Part shown: positions 27,111-36,137 of the stretch, one piece after another
Layout of the letters: each line of letters begins with the position of its first letter
Position numbering within the stretch: the first letter of the stretch is position 1
DNA from: Paragemmobacter straminiformis
GTDB lineage: Bacteria > Pseudomonadota > Alphaproteobacteria > Rhodobacterales > Rhodobacteraceae
Assembly: GCF_014243445.1 (NCBI RefSeq)
Contig: NZ_JACLQD010000003.1
Location: 558,001-622,000, forward strand
Reading direction: 5' to 3'
Length of the DNA: 64,000 bases
Program-made: the position numbers and the translations under genes
The notes under the pieces: generated by a model
Databases searched by the model: none
Seen by the model: the letters and a program-made list of their open reading frames with translations, nothing else
Told to the model about the DNA's origin: nothing

Positions 27111-28052
27111 ATGGCACGGCATCTGATCACGGCGGCAGCGCAGATGGGGCCGATTTCACGGTCTGAAACCCGCGCCGATACGGTGCGGCGTCTGGTCGAG
27201 ATGATGCGCGAGGCCAAGGCGCGGGGCTGCGGGCTGGTGGTGTTCACCGAGCTTGCGCTGACCACGTTCTTTCCGCGCTGGATGATCGGGGACGAGGCGG
27301 AACTCGACAGTTTCTACGAGGCGGAAATGCCTTCGGCCGCGACGCAACCGCTTTTTGACGAGGCGAAGCGTCTGGGGATCGGCTTCAACCTCGGCTATGC
27401 CGAACTGGTGGTTGAAGCGGGCGTGAAGCGGCGGTTCAACACCACGATCCTTGTCGATGCCACGGGGCGGATCATCGGGAAATACCGCAAGGTGCATCTG
27501 CCCGGACATGACGCGCCACAGGCGGGGCGGGCCTTCCAGCATCTGGAAAAGCGGTATTTCGAGCCGGGCGATCTGGGCTTTCCCGTGTTTCGCGGTTTCG
27601 GCGGGGTGATGGGCATGGCGATCTGCAATGACCGCCGCTGGCCCGAAACCTATCGCGTCATGGGGTTGCAGGGGGTGGATATGGTCATGCTGGGCTACAA
27701 CACCCCGTTCGACCATACCGGAGACGAGGCGGTGAACAGCCTGACGCTGTTCCATAACCATCTGTCGATGCAGGCGGGGGCCTACCAGAATGCGACCTGG
27801 GTCGTCGGCACCGCGAAATGCGGCACCGAGGAAGGGTCGAAAATGGGCGGGCAAAGCGTGATCGTCGCCCCCTCGGGCGAGATCGTGGCGCAGGCGGTCA
27901 CGGTCGAGGACGAGGTGATCACCGCGAAATGCGATCTCGACATGGGGCGCATCTACAAAGAGACGATCTTCAACTTCGCCCGCCACCGCAGGCCCGAGCA
28001 TTATCGCCTGATCGTCGAGCGGACGGGCGCGATCCTGCCGCCCGAGGCGTGA
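27111..28052 (+). CDS. N-carbamoyl-D-amino-acid hydrolase (D-carbamoylase)
   Basis: A 313-aa nitrilase-superfamily enzyme closely resembling the Agrobacterium D-carbamoylase: FTELALTTFFPRW, KRRFNTTILVD, KYRKVHLPGH, FQHLEKRYFEPGDLGFPV and MAICNDRRWPE. The catalytic triad is intact and in the classical numbering: Glu47, Lys127, Cys172. The family hydrolyses N-carbamoyl-D-amino acids to the amino acid, carbon dioxide and ammonia, the step after hydantoin ring opening. It is 18 nt after the CoA-transferase gene and a terminator-like hairpin follows, so it closes the acd-CoA-transferase operon. A HyuA/HyuB hydantoinase pair begins 260 nt downstream, which fits a hydantoin pathway. The protein is cytoplasmic. 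Confidence 0.92.
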   Translation: MARHLITAAAQMGPISRSETRADTVRRLVEMMREAKARGCGLVVFTELALTTFFPRWMIGDEAELDSFYEAEMPSAATQPLFDEAKRLGIGFNLGYAELVVEAGVKRRFNTTILVDATGRIIGKYRKVHLPGHDAPQAGRAFQHLEKRYFEPGDLGFPVFRGFGGVMGMAICNDRRWPETYRVMGLQGVDMVMLGYNTPFDHTGDEAVNSLTLFHNHLSMQAGAYQNATWVVGTAKCGTEEGSKMGGQSVIVAPSGEIVAQAVTVEDEVITAKCDLDMGRIYKETIFNFARHRRPEHYRLIVERTGAILPPEA

Positions 28053-28056
28053 CCGC

Positions 28057-28086
28057 GCCCGCATCTTGTGCGCAGCGGGCGGTTTT
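28057..28086 (+). terminator. Probable intrinsic terminator after the D-carbamoylase gene
   Basis: GCCCGC (28057-28062) pairs with GCGGGC (28075-28080) across a 12-nt loop, followed by GGTTTT. It starts 5 nt after the stop codon. The stem is short, so the strength is uncertain. Confidence 0.5.
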
Positions 28087-28232
28087 GCGGTGAAAACAGT
28101 TATGTCAGACGCGTATGGGTGCTGGCCCTGTTGTGCCGAAGCGGCATTTCCGGGGCGGTAAGCGCCTGCAAATCAAGGGATTTGCGCGCGGTTGGCCGGA
28201 TCGGGGCGGGGCGTCGGGGGTGTGGGCTGTAA

Positions 28233-28256
28233 AAAGCGGTATGCAAAATCCGCTTT
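28233..28256. promoter_or_regulatory. Inverted repeat upstream of hyuA (candidate operator)
   Basis: AAAGCGG (28233-28239) and CCGCTTT (28250-28256) form a perfect 7-bp inverted repeat with a 10-nt AT-rich spacer, centred about 70 nt before the hyuA start. The spacing suits a dimeric regulator, and the LysR gene at the end of this operon is a candidate. Read on the minus strand the repeat ends in TTTTT and could also act as a terminator, but no minus-strand gene leads into it. Confidence 0.4.
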
Positions 28257-28314
28257 GTGTGGGGACGGTTCCATGTCTCAATCCGGATAACAAGCCAATC
28301 AGCGGGGGTGTGGG

Positions 28315-30414
28315 ATGATACGTGTCGGTGTCGATGTCGGCGGGACGTTCACGGACCTTGTGCTTGAACAGGTCGAGGCGGGCGGCAAGCAGCGGGTGTT
28401 CACGCACAAGGTGTCGTCGACCATTGCCGACCAGTCGATCGCGGTGGTGCAGGGCGTGGTCGAACTTTGCGCCATTGCGGGGGTGCAACCGGGCCAGATC
28501 GACGCGCTGTTCCACGGCACCACGGTCGCCACCAACATCGTGATCGAGCGCAACGGGGCCGAGGTGGGGATGATCACCACGCGCGGTTTCCGCGACATCC
28601 TGCACATGGGGCGGCACAAGCGGCCGCACAACTTCAGCCTGCAATTCGACGTGCCGTGGCAAAGCGCGCCGCTGATCAAGCGGCGCAACCGGATTGTCGT
28701 TGACGAACGCATCCTGCCGCCGACGGGGCGGGTCGAGACGGCGCTGGCGCTGGATCAGGTCGAGCAGGCGGCGGAGCTTTTCGCCGAGCGCGGGCTGGAT
28801 GCCGTGATGATCGGTTTCCTTTATTCCTTCCTGAACCCCGACCATGAAATGAAAGCCGCCGAGGTGGTGCGCCGCGTGCTGCCGAACGCTTTTGTCTGCG
28901 CCTCGTCCGAGGTGGTGAACACCATCCGCGAATACGAGCGGTTTTCGACCGCGGCGATGAATGCCTATATCGGGCCGAAAGTGGCGCGGTATCTCGACAA
29001 CCTCAAGCGGCGTCTGGCCGAGGCGGGGGTGAATGCCTATGTCCGGATCATGCAGTCGAACGGTGGCGTGACCACGGTCGAGCAGGCCAGCCGCAACCCC
29101 GTGGGCCTGCTGCTGTCCGGCCCTGCCGGCGGCGTGATCGGCGGGCGCTGGACCGGCGAGGCCTGCGACCAGCGCGAGATCATCACCATCGACATCGGCG
29201 GCACCTCGGCCGACATCAGCGTGATCCGTGGCGGCGAGCTGACGATCAAGAACCCGCGCGACACCGAAGTGGCCCATATGCCGGTGCTGGTGCCGATGAT
29301 CGACATCGACGCCATCGGCGCGGGCGGCGGGTCTATCGCCTATGTCGACAGCGGCGGCGCGTTCCGTGTGGGGCCGAAGTCGGCAGGGGCCGAACCGGGG
29401 CCTGCCTGCTATGGCCGGGGCGGCACGCAGCCCACGGTGACCGATGCGCAGGTCGTGCTGGGGCGTCTGGATGCCGAGCATTTCCTTGGCGGCGGCCTGC
29501 ATATCGACCCCGCGCTTTCGGAGCAGGCGATACGGGTGCATCTGGCCGAACCTCTCGGGCTGTCGGTCAAGGATGCGGCTTTGGGCGTGCTGCGGATCAT
29601 CAACAACAACATGGCGCTGGCGATTGCCTCGAATTCCGTGGCGCGGGGGATCGACCCGCGCAATTACAGCCTGATGGCCTTTGGCGGGGCGGGGCCGCTG
29701 CATGGCGTGGCGCTGGGCCAGATGATCGCGGCCAAGAACGTGATCTCGCCCCTGCATCCGGGGATCACGGCGGCGATGGGGCTTCTGGTCACCGAACCGC
29801 GCTACGAATTCACCCAGTCGTCGCTGACGATCCTGCAATCGGGGTCGGATGCCGATTTCGCCACCGTGAACGCGGTCTTTGACCGGCTTCAGGCGGAAGC
29901 GGCGGCGCAATTGGCCGCCGATGGCATCGCCCCCGAAGGCCAACGCTTCGAGCGGATCGCGGAATGCCGCTACGTGGGCCAAGGGTTCGAATTGCGCGTG
30001 GCCGTGCCGGACGGCCCCTTTACCGCCGCCACGGCGCAAGAGATGGCGCGGCGCTTCTTTGCGGTGCATCGCACCGAATACGGTCATGCCTTCGAGGATC
30101 AGGCCGTGCAGATGGTGACCCTGCGGGTCATCGGCTCGTCGCGGTCGGACACGCTGCGCCTGCCGGTGCTGGACAAGGGCGGGCGGCGCAACCCGTCCGA
30201 GGCGGCGCTTTATGCGCGGCCCACCACATTCGACGATGGCGAGACGATCCAGACCCCGCGCTTCGACCGTCTGAAGTTGCGCGCGCAGGATACGGTCGCG
30301 GGTCCTGCGGTGATCGTGCAGCAGAATTCCACCACCATCGTGCCGCCGGGCTTTGTCGCCACGGTCATGAAACTGGGTGATCTGGTGATCGCCCGCGCGT
30401 CGCAGGAGGGTTGA
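28315..30414 (+). CDS. HyuA-family hydantoinase/5-oxoprolinase subunit A (copy 1)
   Basis: A 699-aa ATP-dependent subunit of the hydantoinase A/oxoprolinase family. It has the actin-like phosphate-binding start VGVDVGGTFTDLVLE, then FHGTTVATNIVIERNG, SNGGVTTVEQASRNP, LSGPAGGVIGG, IDIGGTSADIS and GAGGGSIAYVD, all complete. These enzymes phosphorylate a cyclic amide or activate a carbonyl; with HyuB they open hydantoins, N-methylhydantoin or lactams, and related pairs act in ketone carboxylases. It is followed 4 nt later by its hyuB partner. It resembles copy 3 (60917-62995) much more than copy 2. The substrate cannot be read from sequence; the neighbouring D-carbamoylase supports a hydantoin. 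Confidence 0.93.
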   Translation: MIRVGVDVGGTFTDLVLEQVEAGGKQRVFTHKVSSTIADQSIAVVQGVVELCAIAGVQPGQIDALFHGTTVATNIVIERNGAEVGMITTRGFRDILHMGRHKRPHNFSLQFDVPWQSAPLIKRRNRIVVDERILPPTGRVETALALDQVEQAAELFAERGLDAVMIGFLYSFLNPDHEMKAAEVVRRVLPNAFVCASSEVVNTIREYERFSTAAMNAYIGPKVARYLDNLKRRLAEAGVNAYVRIMQSNGGVTTVEQASRNPVGLLLSGPAGGVIGGRWTGEACDQREIITIDIGGTSADISVIRGGELTIKNPRDTEVAHMPVLVPMIDIDAIGAGGGSIAYVDSGGAFRVGPKSAGAEPGPACYGRGGTQPTVTDAQVVLGRLDAEHFLGGGLHIDPALSEQAIRVHLAEPLGLSVKDAALGVLRIINNNMALAIASNSVARGIDPRNYSLMAFGGAGPLHGVALGQMIAAKNVISPLHPGITAAMGLLVTEPRYEFTQSSLTILQSGSDADFATVNAVFDRLQAEAAAQLAADGIAPEGQRFERIAECRYVGQGFELRVAVPDGPFTAATAQEMARRFFAVHRTEYGHAFEDQAVQMVTLRVIGSSRSDTLRLPVLDKGGRRNPSEAALYARPTTFDDGETIQTPRFDRLKLRAQDTVAGPAVIVQQNSTTIVPPGFVATVMKLGDLVIARASQEG

Positions 30415-30418
30415 GATC

Positions 30419-32194
30419 ATGAGCAAGACCATAGATCCGATCACGCTTCAGGTCATCGGCGGGGCGCTTCATGCCATTGCCGAGCAGATGGGGAACGTGC
30501 TGTATCGCATGTCCTATTCGTCGATCATCCGCGAAAGCCAGGACCTTGGCGCGGGGCTGTTCGACCTTGACTACAACACGCTGTGCGAAAGCGATTCCAC
30601 GCCGATGCACATCGGGTCGATCCCCGGCTACATGCGCGGGATCGAGAAGAGCATTCCGAAAAGCGACTGGCACGAGGGGGATGTGGTGATCCACAACCAC
30701 CCCTATTACGGGGCCAGCCATTCGCCCGATATCGGCATTGTCATGCCGATCTTCTATCACGGCGAGCTTGTGGGTTTCTCTGCCAATACCGCGCACCATC
30801 TGGATATCGGGGCCGCCACGCCGGGGCTTATCATCGACGTGCCCGACGTCTTTGCCGAAGGGATGCTGCTGAACGGATTGAAGCTGTTCGAGGCGGGCAA
30901 GCGCAACGACACGCTCTGGCGCTATATCAGCGGCAACACGCGGGTTCCGGGGCTTGTGATGCGCGATCTCGAAGCGCAGATCGCCTCGGCGGAACTGGGC
31001 GTGAAGCGGTATTGCGAACTGATGGACACCTATGGCCGCGACACGGTCGAACAGGCGGCCAAGCAGTTGATGGACTATTCCGAAACCATGCTGCGGCGCG
31101 AGATCGCCAAGATCCCCGATGGCGATTACACCGCCGAAGGCTTCATGGATGACGATGGCCGCACAAGGGGCGTGCGCCTGCCGATCAAGGTGACGGTGCG
31201 GGTGCGGGGGGATGATGTCGAAGTGGACCTGACCGGTTCGTCGCCGCAGGTGCCCACGGCCTTCAACGTGCCCTTCGAGGGGTCGACCAAGGTTGCGTGC
31301 TACTTTGCCTTCCGCGCGCTCTTGCTCGATACCTACACGCATCAGGAATACATCCCGCAGAACGAAGGGTCGTTCCGCCCGGTCAAGGTGACGGCACCGC
31401 TCGGGTCGATCTTCAACCCCATCGCGCCTGCCGCCTGCGAGGCGCGGTTCAACCAGATCCAGCGGGTCGTGGACCTGATCATCAAGGCGCTGGCCCCGGT
31501 GCTGCCCGACAAATGCACGGCAGGGAATGCGGCCTGTTTGTCTTTCGCATCCTATTCGGGCCTGCGCGACAATGGCGACTATTGGGTGCTGATCGAGGTG
31601 AACGAGGCCGCGATGGGCGCGCGCCCCGCGTCGGACGGGCCTGACACCATCGAGGAGTTGATGCGCAACACCCGCAACAACCCGCTCGAAGACCTTGGCA
31701 TGCATCTGCCGATGATCTGCGACCGCTACGAGATCCGCGACGATGTGTTCCCCGGTGCGGGGGAATATCGTGGCGGGATGGGCGTGGTGAAATCGCAGCG
31801 CTTCCTGACGCCGGGCTTCATGACGCATGAATCCGACCGCAACGAGGATACGCCCTGGGGCATCTTTGGCGGGCATGAGGGTGCGACCGCCATCGTGCGG
31901 ATCGAGAACGCCACCAGCGGCCAGCCACCGCGGGACGTCGATGCCAAGTTTTCCGGCATGCGGGCCGAACTGGGCGATGTGGTGACCTATCTTTCGCCCT
32001 GCGGCGGGGGCTACGGCCATCCGCTGAACCGCGATCCGGCCAAGGTGCTGGACGACCTGCTTGACGGCTACATCACGCCCGACCATGCGCGCGACGTTTA
32101 CGGAGTGGTCTTTCAGCCGGTGAAGAACGGTTACGGCTGGGGGCTTGACCATGCCGCGACCGAGGCGCTGCGGGCACGGATGCGGGCTGCGTAA
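30419..32194 (+). CDS. HyuB-family hydantoinase/oxoprolinase subunit B (copy 1)
   Basis: A 591-aa catalytic partner of HyuA. Family motifs are clear: VDPITL-like start (TIDPITLQVIGGAL), SSIIRESQDLGAGLFD, HIGSIPGYMRGIE, EGDVVIHNHPYYGASHSPD, AHHLDIGAATPG, SNEGSFRP-like block at about 310 and the glycine-rich GAGEYRGGMGVVKSQR. The metal-binding His/Asp positions in NHPYYG...HSPD and HHLD are kept. It is read with hyuA copy 1 and the following LysR gene as an operon. It shares clearly more than half of its residues by eye with copy 3 at 59123-60904, including the same motif spacing, so the two pairs probably handle related substrates. Confidence 0.93.
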   Translation: MSKTIDPITLQVIGGALHAIAEQMGNVLYRMSYSSIIRESQDLGAGLFDLDYNTLCESDSTPMHIGSIPGYMRGIEKSIPKSDWHEGDVVIHNHPYYGASHSPDIGIVMPIFYHGELVGFSANTAHHLDIGAATPGLIIDVPDVFAEGMLLNGLKLFEAGKRNDTLWRYISGNTRVPGLVMRDLEAQIASAELGVKRYCELMDTYGRDTVEQAAKQLMDYSETMLRREIAKIPDGDYTAEGFMDDDGRTRGVRLPIKVTVRVRGDDVEVDLTGSSPQVPTAFNVPFEGSTKVACYFAFRALLLDTYTHQEYIPQNEGSFRPVKVTAPLGSIFNPIAPAACEARFNQIQRVVDLIIKALAPVLPDKCTAGNAACLSFASYSGLRDNGDYWVLIEVNEAAMGARPASDGPDTIEELMRNTRNNPLEDLGMHLPMICDRYEIRDDVFPGAGEYRGGMGVVKSQRFLTPGFMTHESDRNEDTPWGIFGGHEGATAIVRIENATSGQPPRDVDAKFSGMRAELGDVVTYLSPCGGGYGHPLNRDPAKVLDDLLDGYITPDHARDVYGVVFQPVKNGYGWGLDHAATEALRARMRAA

Positions 32195-32197
32195 GCG

Positions 32198-33118
32198 GTG
32201 GAGTTTCTGGACCTGCACTATTTTGTCAGCATTGCCGAGACGGGGAGTTTCACCAAATCGGCCTTGCAGAACAACATGGCGCAATCGGCGCTGAGCCGCC
32301 GCGTGCGCGACCTCGAGGCCGAGCTGGGCACGGCGCTGTTCTACCGCAACGGGCGCGGCGTGGTGCTGACCGATGCGGGCGAAGTGTTCCTGACCCGCGC
32401 GCGCGGCATCCTTGCCGAACGCGAGGCGCTGCGGCAGGACATGCGCGCTTCGGCCGGCGAGCTGGACGGGACGGTGAAGCTGGCGGTGCCGCCCTCGGTC
32501 GGGCTGGTGCTGCTGGCGCCGTTGCTGCGCCAGATCCGCGCCGATCTGCCGCGCGTGCGGATGCGGGTGATGGAGGGGTTCAGCGGCCATGTGGCCGACT
32601 GGCTGGCGGCGGGCAAGGTGGATCTTGCGGTGCTTTACAAGATGAAGTCGAGCGCGCTGCTGGATGCCGAACACCTGCTGTTCGAGGATATGTTCCTGAT
32701 CTCGGCCCCCGATGCGCCGCCCTTGGGCAGCCCGTCGGGCGTGACGATGGACGAGCTTGCCGGGGAAGAGCTGGTCCTGCCCGGCCCGCCGCACGGGTTG
32801 CGCGTGCTGGTCGAGGAAGCGGCCGCCAAGGCGGGGGTCACGCTGAACGTGGCGATCGAGCTGGAAACGCTGCCCACGATCCACGATCTTGTCGGCACGG
32901 GCGGCATCCGCACCATCCTGCCGCTGACCGCCGTCAGCCGCGAGTTGCAGGCGGGCAAGCTGGTGGCGCAGCGCATCACCCCCGCCATCAGCCGCGAGTT
33001 GATCCTTGCCCATGCGCCGCATCGCGCCGCTGCCCCCGTCACCAAGGCGGTGGTGCGGCTGATCCGCGCCCAGATTTCCGATCTTGTCCGTTCCGGCATT
33101 TGGGCCGGGCGGCTGTAA
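32198..33118 (+). CDS. LysR-type transcriptional regulator
   Basis: A 306-aa LTTR with a GTG start 3 nt after the hyuB stop. The N-terminal winged helix-turn-helix is typical (FVSIAETGSFTKSALQNNM, AQSALSRRVRDLEAELG, LTDAGEVFL), followed by a periplasmic-binding-protein-like effector domain from about residue 90. Unlike most LTTR genes it is not divergent but co-directional within the operon it probably controls, so autoregulation through the hyuA promoter is likely; the inverted repeat at 28233-28256 is a candidate site. The ligand may be the cyclic amide or its ring-opened product. It could alternatively regulate the ene-reductase gene 16 nt downstream. Confidence 0.92.
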   Translation: MEFLDLHYFVSIAETGSFTKSALQNNMAQSALSRRVRDLEAELGTALFYRNGRGVVLTDAGEVFLTRARGILAEREALRQDMRASAGELDGTVKLAVPPSVGLVLLAPLLRQIRADLPRVRMRVMEGFSGHVADWLAAGKVDLAVLYKMKSSALLDAEHLLFEDMFLISAPDAPPLGSPSGVTMDELAGEELVLPGPPHGLRVLVEEAAAKAGVTLNVAIELETLPTIHDLVGTGGIRTILPLTAVSRELQAGKLVAQRITPAISRELILAHAPHRAAAPVTKAVVRLIRAQISDLVRSGIWAGRL

Positions 33119-33134
33119 CATAGGAGTTCGACAC

Positions 33135-34316
33135 ATGGCCGAAGCCTTTCCGACCCTGTTTTCCCCCGTCACGCTGGGCCGCGTCACCCTGCGCAACCGT
33201 ATCGCGATGGCCCCGCTGACGCGGCAGATGGCCGAAGCGGATGGCACCCCGACCGACGAGATGGTCGCCTATTACGCCCGTCGCGCGCGGGGCGGGCTTG
33301 GGCTGATCGTGACCGAAGGCACCTACGAGCAGGATGCCTTCCAGTCGCGGGCCTATCTGTCGCAGCCCGGTATCGCCAATGCCGCGCATGTGGCGGGCTG
33401 GAAGAAGGTCTGCGACGCGGTGCATGAACACGGTGCCAAGATCGTGATCCAGTTGATGCACGGCGGCCGCGTCTGCGACCCGCGCACGCTGGGCAACGAG
33501 CCGCCGGTCAGCGCCTCGGCCACGCAAAGCGGGGGCTGGACGCTTTACACGGACAACGACTACGAAAAGACCATCCGCAACATCGACGGCGATTGGCCCA
33601 AGGTGACCTTCGGCAAGGCGCGCGAATTGTCGGTGGCCGAATTGCACGCCGTGGCCGACGGCTTTGCCGCAGGGGCCAAGCGGGCGGTCGAGGCCGGGGC
33701 CGACGGGGTCGAGGTGCATGGCGCGAACGGCTATCTGCTGTGGCAGTTCATCACGCCGAAAACCAACCTGCGCACCGACGAATTCGGCGGCAGCCCCGAA
33801 AACAACGTGCGTTTCGCCAAGCTGGTGGGCGAGAAGATCCGCGCCGCCATCGGGCCGGACAAGCTGCTGATCCTGCGCCTGTCGCAGGACGGGGTGGACG
33901 ATTTCACCGGCGCTTGGCCGGGCGGGACGGCCTATGCCGAGGCCATCGGGGCGGCGCTGAAGGATTCGGCCTATGACGCGCTGCATTGGGCGAGTTTCAA
34001 CTACCTCGACAACCGTTTCCCCGCCGATCCGACGCCGCTGCCGACCGTGCTGAAACGCGCCTCGGGCAAGCCGATGATCACAAACGGCGGCATTGCCGAA
34101 GGCCAGCAGGCCGAGGCGGCGCTGACATCGGGTGCTGCCGACATGGTGGCGCTGGGACGGCCGCTCTTTGCCCATCCCGACTGGCCCTATATCGTGCGGT
34201 CGGGGGCCGAGTATCCATGGTTGCCGTTCGACCGGAAATACGTGATCCAGCCGCCGCTCGATTTCGGCCATGCCTATCCGATGGGGCTGGTCGATCCGAA
34301 GTGGCCGCAGCCGTAA
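33135..34316 (+). CDS. NADH:flavin oxidoreductase / old yellow enzyme family
   Basis: A 393-aa FMN-dependent TIM-barrel oxidoreductase: LFSPVTLGRVTLRNRIAMAPLTR, YYARRARGGLGLIVTEGT, IQLMHGGRV, EVHGANGYLLWQFI with the usual TDEFGGSPENN, and a C-terminal phosphate-binding ITNGGIAEGQQAEAAL with MVALGRPLFAHPD. It reduces activated C=C bonds using NAD(P)H. ATG at 33135 is chosen because TAGGAG lies 8 nt upstream; the open frame begins earlier in the LysR gene. It is 16 nt after lysR and 13 nt before the hydratase gene. It probably saturates an alpha,beta-unsaturated intermediate, but the substrate is not evident. Confidence 0.93.
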   Translation: MAEAFPTLFSPVTLGRVTLRNRIAMAPLTRQMAEADGTPTDEMVAYYARRARGGLGLIVTEGTYEQDAFQSRAYLSQPGIANAAHVAGWKKVCDAVHEHGAKIVIQLMHGGRVCDPRTLGNEPPVSASATQSGGWTLYTDNDYEKTIRNIDGDWPKVTFGKARELSVAELHAVADGFAAGAKRAVEAGADGVEVHGANGYLLWQFITPKTNLRTDEFGGSPENNVRFAKLVGEKIRAAIGPDKLLILRLSQDGVDDFTGAWPGGTAYAEAIGAALKDSAYDALHWASFNYLDNRFPADPTPLPTVLKRASGKPMITNGGIAEGQQAEAALTSGAADMVALGRPLFAHPDWPYIVRSGAEYPWLPFDRKYVIQPPLDFGHAYPMGLVDPKWPQP

Positions 34317-34329
34317 CGGAGGGCGCAGG

Positions 34330-35148
34330 GTGGCGGGGTTCGAGGATTGGATCGGGCGCGGGTCGCGGCGGGTGGACACACTTTCGCCGCGACTGATCGC
34401 GCAGTATCGCGCCACGCTGCCCGACCTTGCGACCGGCGAGGTGCCGCTTGGCATGTTCTGGACCCTGTCGCCCGATGCCTATCCGCCCGCCGATCTGGGG
34501 CGCGACGGGCATCCGCGGCTGGGGCTGGAACTGCCGCCGCTGCCGCTGAAACGGCGGATGTGGGCGGGGGGCGAGATCGCCTTTCACGGCAGTTTCCATG
34601 CGGGCGACGAGGTGACGCGCGACAGCCGGATCGAGCGGATCGCGGAAAAGACGGGATCGACGGGGCCGCTGATCTTTGTTTCGGTCCGGCATGACTATGG
34701 CGTCGGCGGGGCGGTGCTTGTGTCGGAACGGCAGGATCTGGTTTACCGCGAGGACCCCGCACCCGATGCGCCCGCGGTCGCCTATCCGGATGCGCCCGAC
34801 CTTGGCGCGCCCTTGGCCGCCATGCCGCTGCTGGCCGACCCCGTGCGCCTGTTCCGCTTTTCGGCCCTGACCTTCAATGGCCATCGCATCCATTACGACG
34901 CCGACTATGCGCGGGACGTCGAAGGCTATGCGGGGCTGGTGGTGCATGGCCCCTTGCAGGCGGTGGCGATGATGGTGCTGGCCGCGCGGGTGCTGGAAAG
35001 GGTGCCTGCCGTCTTCAGCTATCGCGGGCTGTCGCCGCTGACCCTGGGACAAGAGGCGGTTGTCGAGGCGCATCGCGACGGGGACGCCCTTGGCTTGCGC
35101 GTGCGGCGGCGGGGCGGGCCTGTCACGATGGCGGGGCGGGCGGTCTAA
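34330..35148 (+). CDS. MaoC-like hydratase, HTD2/mesaconyl-C4-CoA hydratase type
   Basis: A 272-aa protein with two hot-dog-like halves. The N-terminal half shows LGMFWTLSPDAYPPADLGRD and FHGSFHAGDEVTR; the C-terminal half has FRFSALTFNGHRIHYDADYA, whose Asn/His/Asp positions are those of MaoC-type hydratases, then GLVVHGPLQA. This layout is that of the HTD2 or mesaconyl-C4-CoA hydratase group acting on dicarboxylic CoA thioesters. GTG at 34330 has GGAGG about 6 nt upstream. It ends the plus-strand operon and overlaps the convergent AraC gene by 4 nt. The class III CoA-transferase at 25972 could supply its substrate; this link is inference. Confidence 0.85.
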   Translation: MAGFEDWIGRGSRRVDTLSPRLIAQYRATLPDLATGEVPLGMFWTLSPDAYPPADLGRDGHPRLGLELPPLPLKRRMWAGGEIAFHGSFHAGDEVTRDSRIERIAEKTGSTGPLIFVSVRHDYGVGGAVLVSERQDLVYREDPAPDAPAVAYPDAPDLGAPLAAMPLLADPVRLFRFSALTFNGHRIHYDADYARDVEGYAGLVVHGPLQAVAMMVLAARVLERVPAVFSYRGLSPLTLGQEAVVEAHRDGDALGLRVRRRGGPVTMAGRAV

Positions 35149-36137
35149 GGCGTCTGGCTGGCGCGGTAGCTGCTGGGGGTCTGGCCGAACATCGCCTTGA
35201 ACAGGCGCGAGAATTGCGCCTGATCGGAAAAGCCGAAGCGGTAGGCGATGTCCGACATCGGCCCCGGATTGGGCATTTGCAACAGATCGCGGGCCGCCCG
35301 CAGCCGTTGTTCGCGCACGAATTGCGAGACGGTGCAATTCACCTCGGCAAACAGTTCGTGCAGGTAGCGTTTCGAGATGCCGACCCGCTCGGCCACCAGT
35401 TCCGGCGACAGGTCGGGGTTGGACAATTGCGCCAGAATCACCGATTGCGCGCGACGGCGATGCCCTTCGCGCACCGAGGACCCGGCCCCCGTTTCCACAT
35501 CGCTGCTGCGGTCGAGCGTCAGTGCGAGGAGTTCCACGAGGTGACGCCCCAGAACCGTGCCAGCCAGCGGATCGGTCGCCGGTTCGGCGGCGGTCTGGCG
35601 CTGGATCTGCTGCGCCATCGTGGTGAAAAGCGAACCGATCCCCTCGCGCCCGTTGAAGACCAGCGCGCAGAAGCGGTCGGGATTGCGCAGCTTTTCCGAC
35701 AGGATGGGCTTGGCGACCTTGATGACGCAAAGGTCGTTCGCGGCGCCGTAGGAAAAGCGGTAGGGTTCGTCCCCGCGTTCGAGGATGAACCCCCCCGGAT
35801 CGCAACGGACCTCGCGCCCCGATTGGCTGAATTCGACCGGCGACTGCCGGGGGATGGTGATGAGATACTGTTCCTCGGTCGTGCGCGAGATGTGGCGGCG
35901 GTGGCGTTCGTATTGCACAGCCTCGGTCTGGAGGCGCGACAGCGACAGCTCGCCCACGGTGCCGTGTTCCAGACGCCCTCCGAAACGGGCGGCATCGCGG
36001 AAGGTGAGGTCGAGCGGGAAATAGGCCTGCGCGATGACAGCATTCCAGTGATCGGCGCGGGATGACGCCGGAACATGGTCTGTGCTGTGCATCCTGTTGG
36101 TCAAGATCGTATCCGCCTTGTCCGCATCGGGGGCCAT
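35145..36137 (-). CDS. AraC-family transcriptional regulator (AraC-binding-like N-terminus)
   Basis: A 330-aa regulator. The N-terminal 200 residues form a FeaR/OxyR-independent AraC-binding-like sensor (FPLDLTFRDAARFGGRL, TTEEQYLITIPR, FILERGDEPYRFSY). The C-terminal 100 residues hold the two helix-turn-helix motifs (LSPELVAERVGISKRYLHELF and SDIAYRFGFSDQAQFSRLFK) and the usual PSSYR ending. It is transcribed divergently from the hyuBA-pxp operon starting at 36408, with 270 nt between, so it most likely activates that operon in response to a substrate. ATG at 36137 gives the normal length; a second ATG at 36092 is possible. Its 3' end overlaps the hydratase gene by 4 nt. Confidence 0.92.
   Translation of the reverse strand: MAPDADKADTILTNRMHSTDHVPASSRADHWNAVIAQAYFPLDLTFRDAARFGGRLEHGTVGELSLSRLQTEAVQYERHRRHISRTTEEQYLITIPRQSPVEFSQSGREVRCDPGGFILERGDEPYRFSYGAANDLCVIKVAKPILSEKLRNPDRFCALVFNGREGIGSLFTTMAQQIQRQTAAEPATDPLAGTVLGRHLVELLALTLDRSSDVETGAGSSVREGHRRRAQSVILAQLSNPDLSPELVAERVGISKRYLHELFAEVNCTVSQFVREQRLRAARDLLQMPNPGPMSDIAYRFGFSDQAQFSRLFKAMFGQTPSSYRASQTP

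Noticed and set aside
30365-33247. 960-codon antisense frame across hyuB and lysR
   Set aside because: Runs over two recognised genes of different families; composition typical of an antisense shadow.
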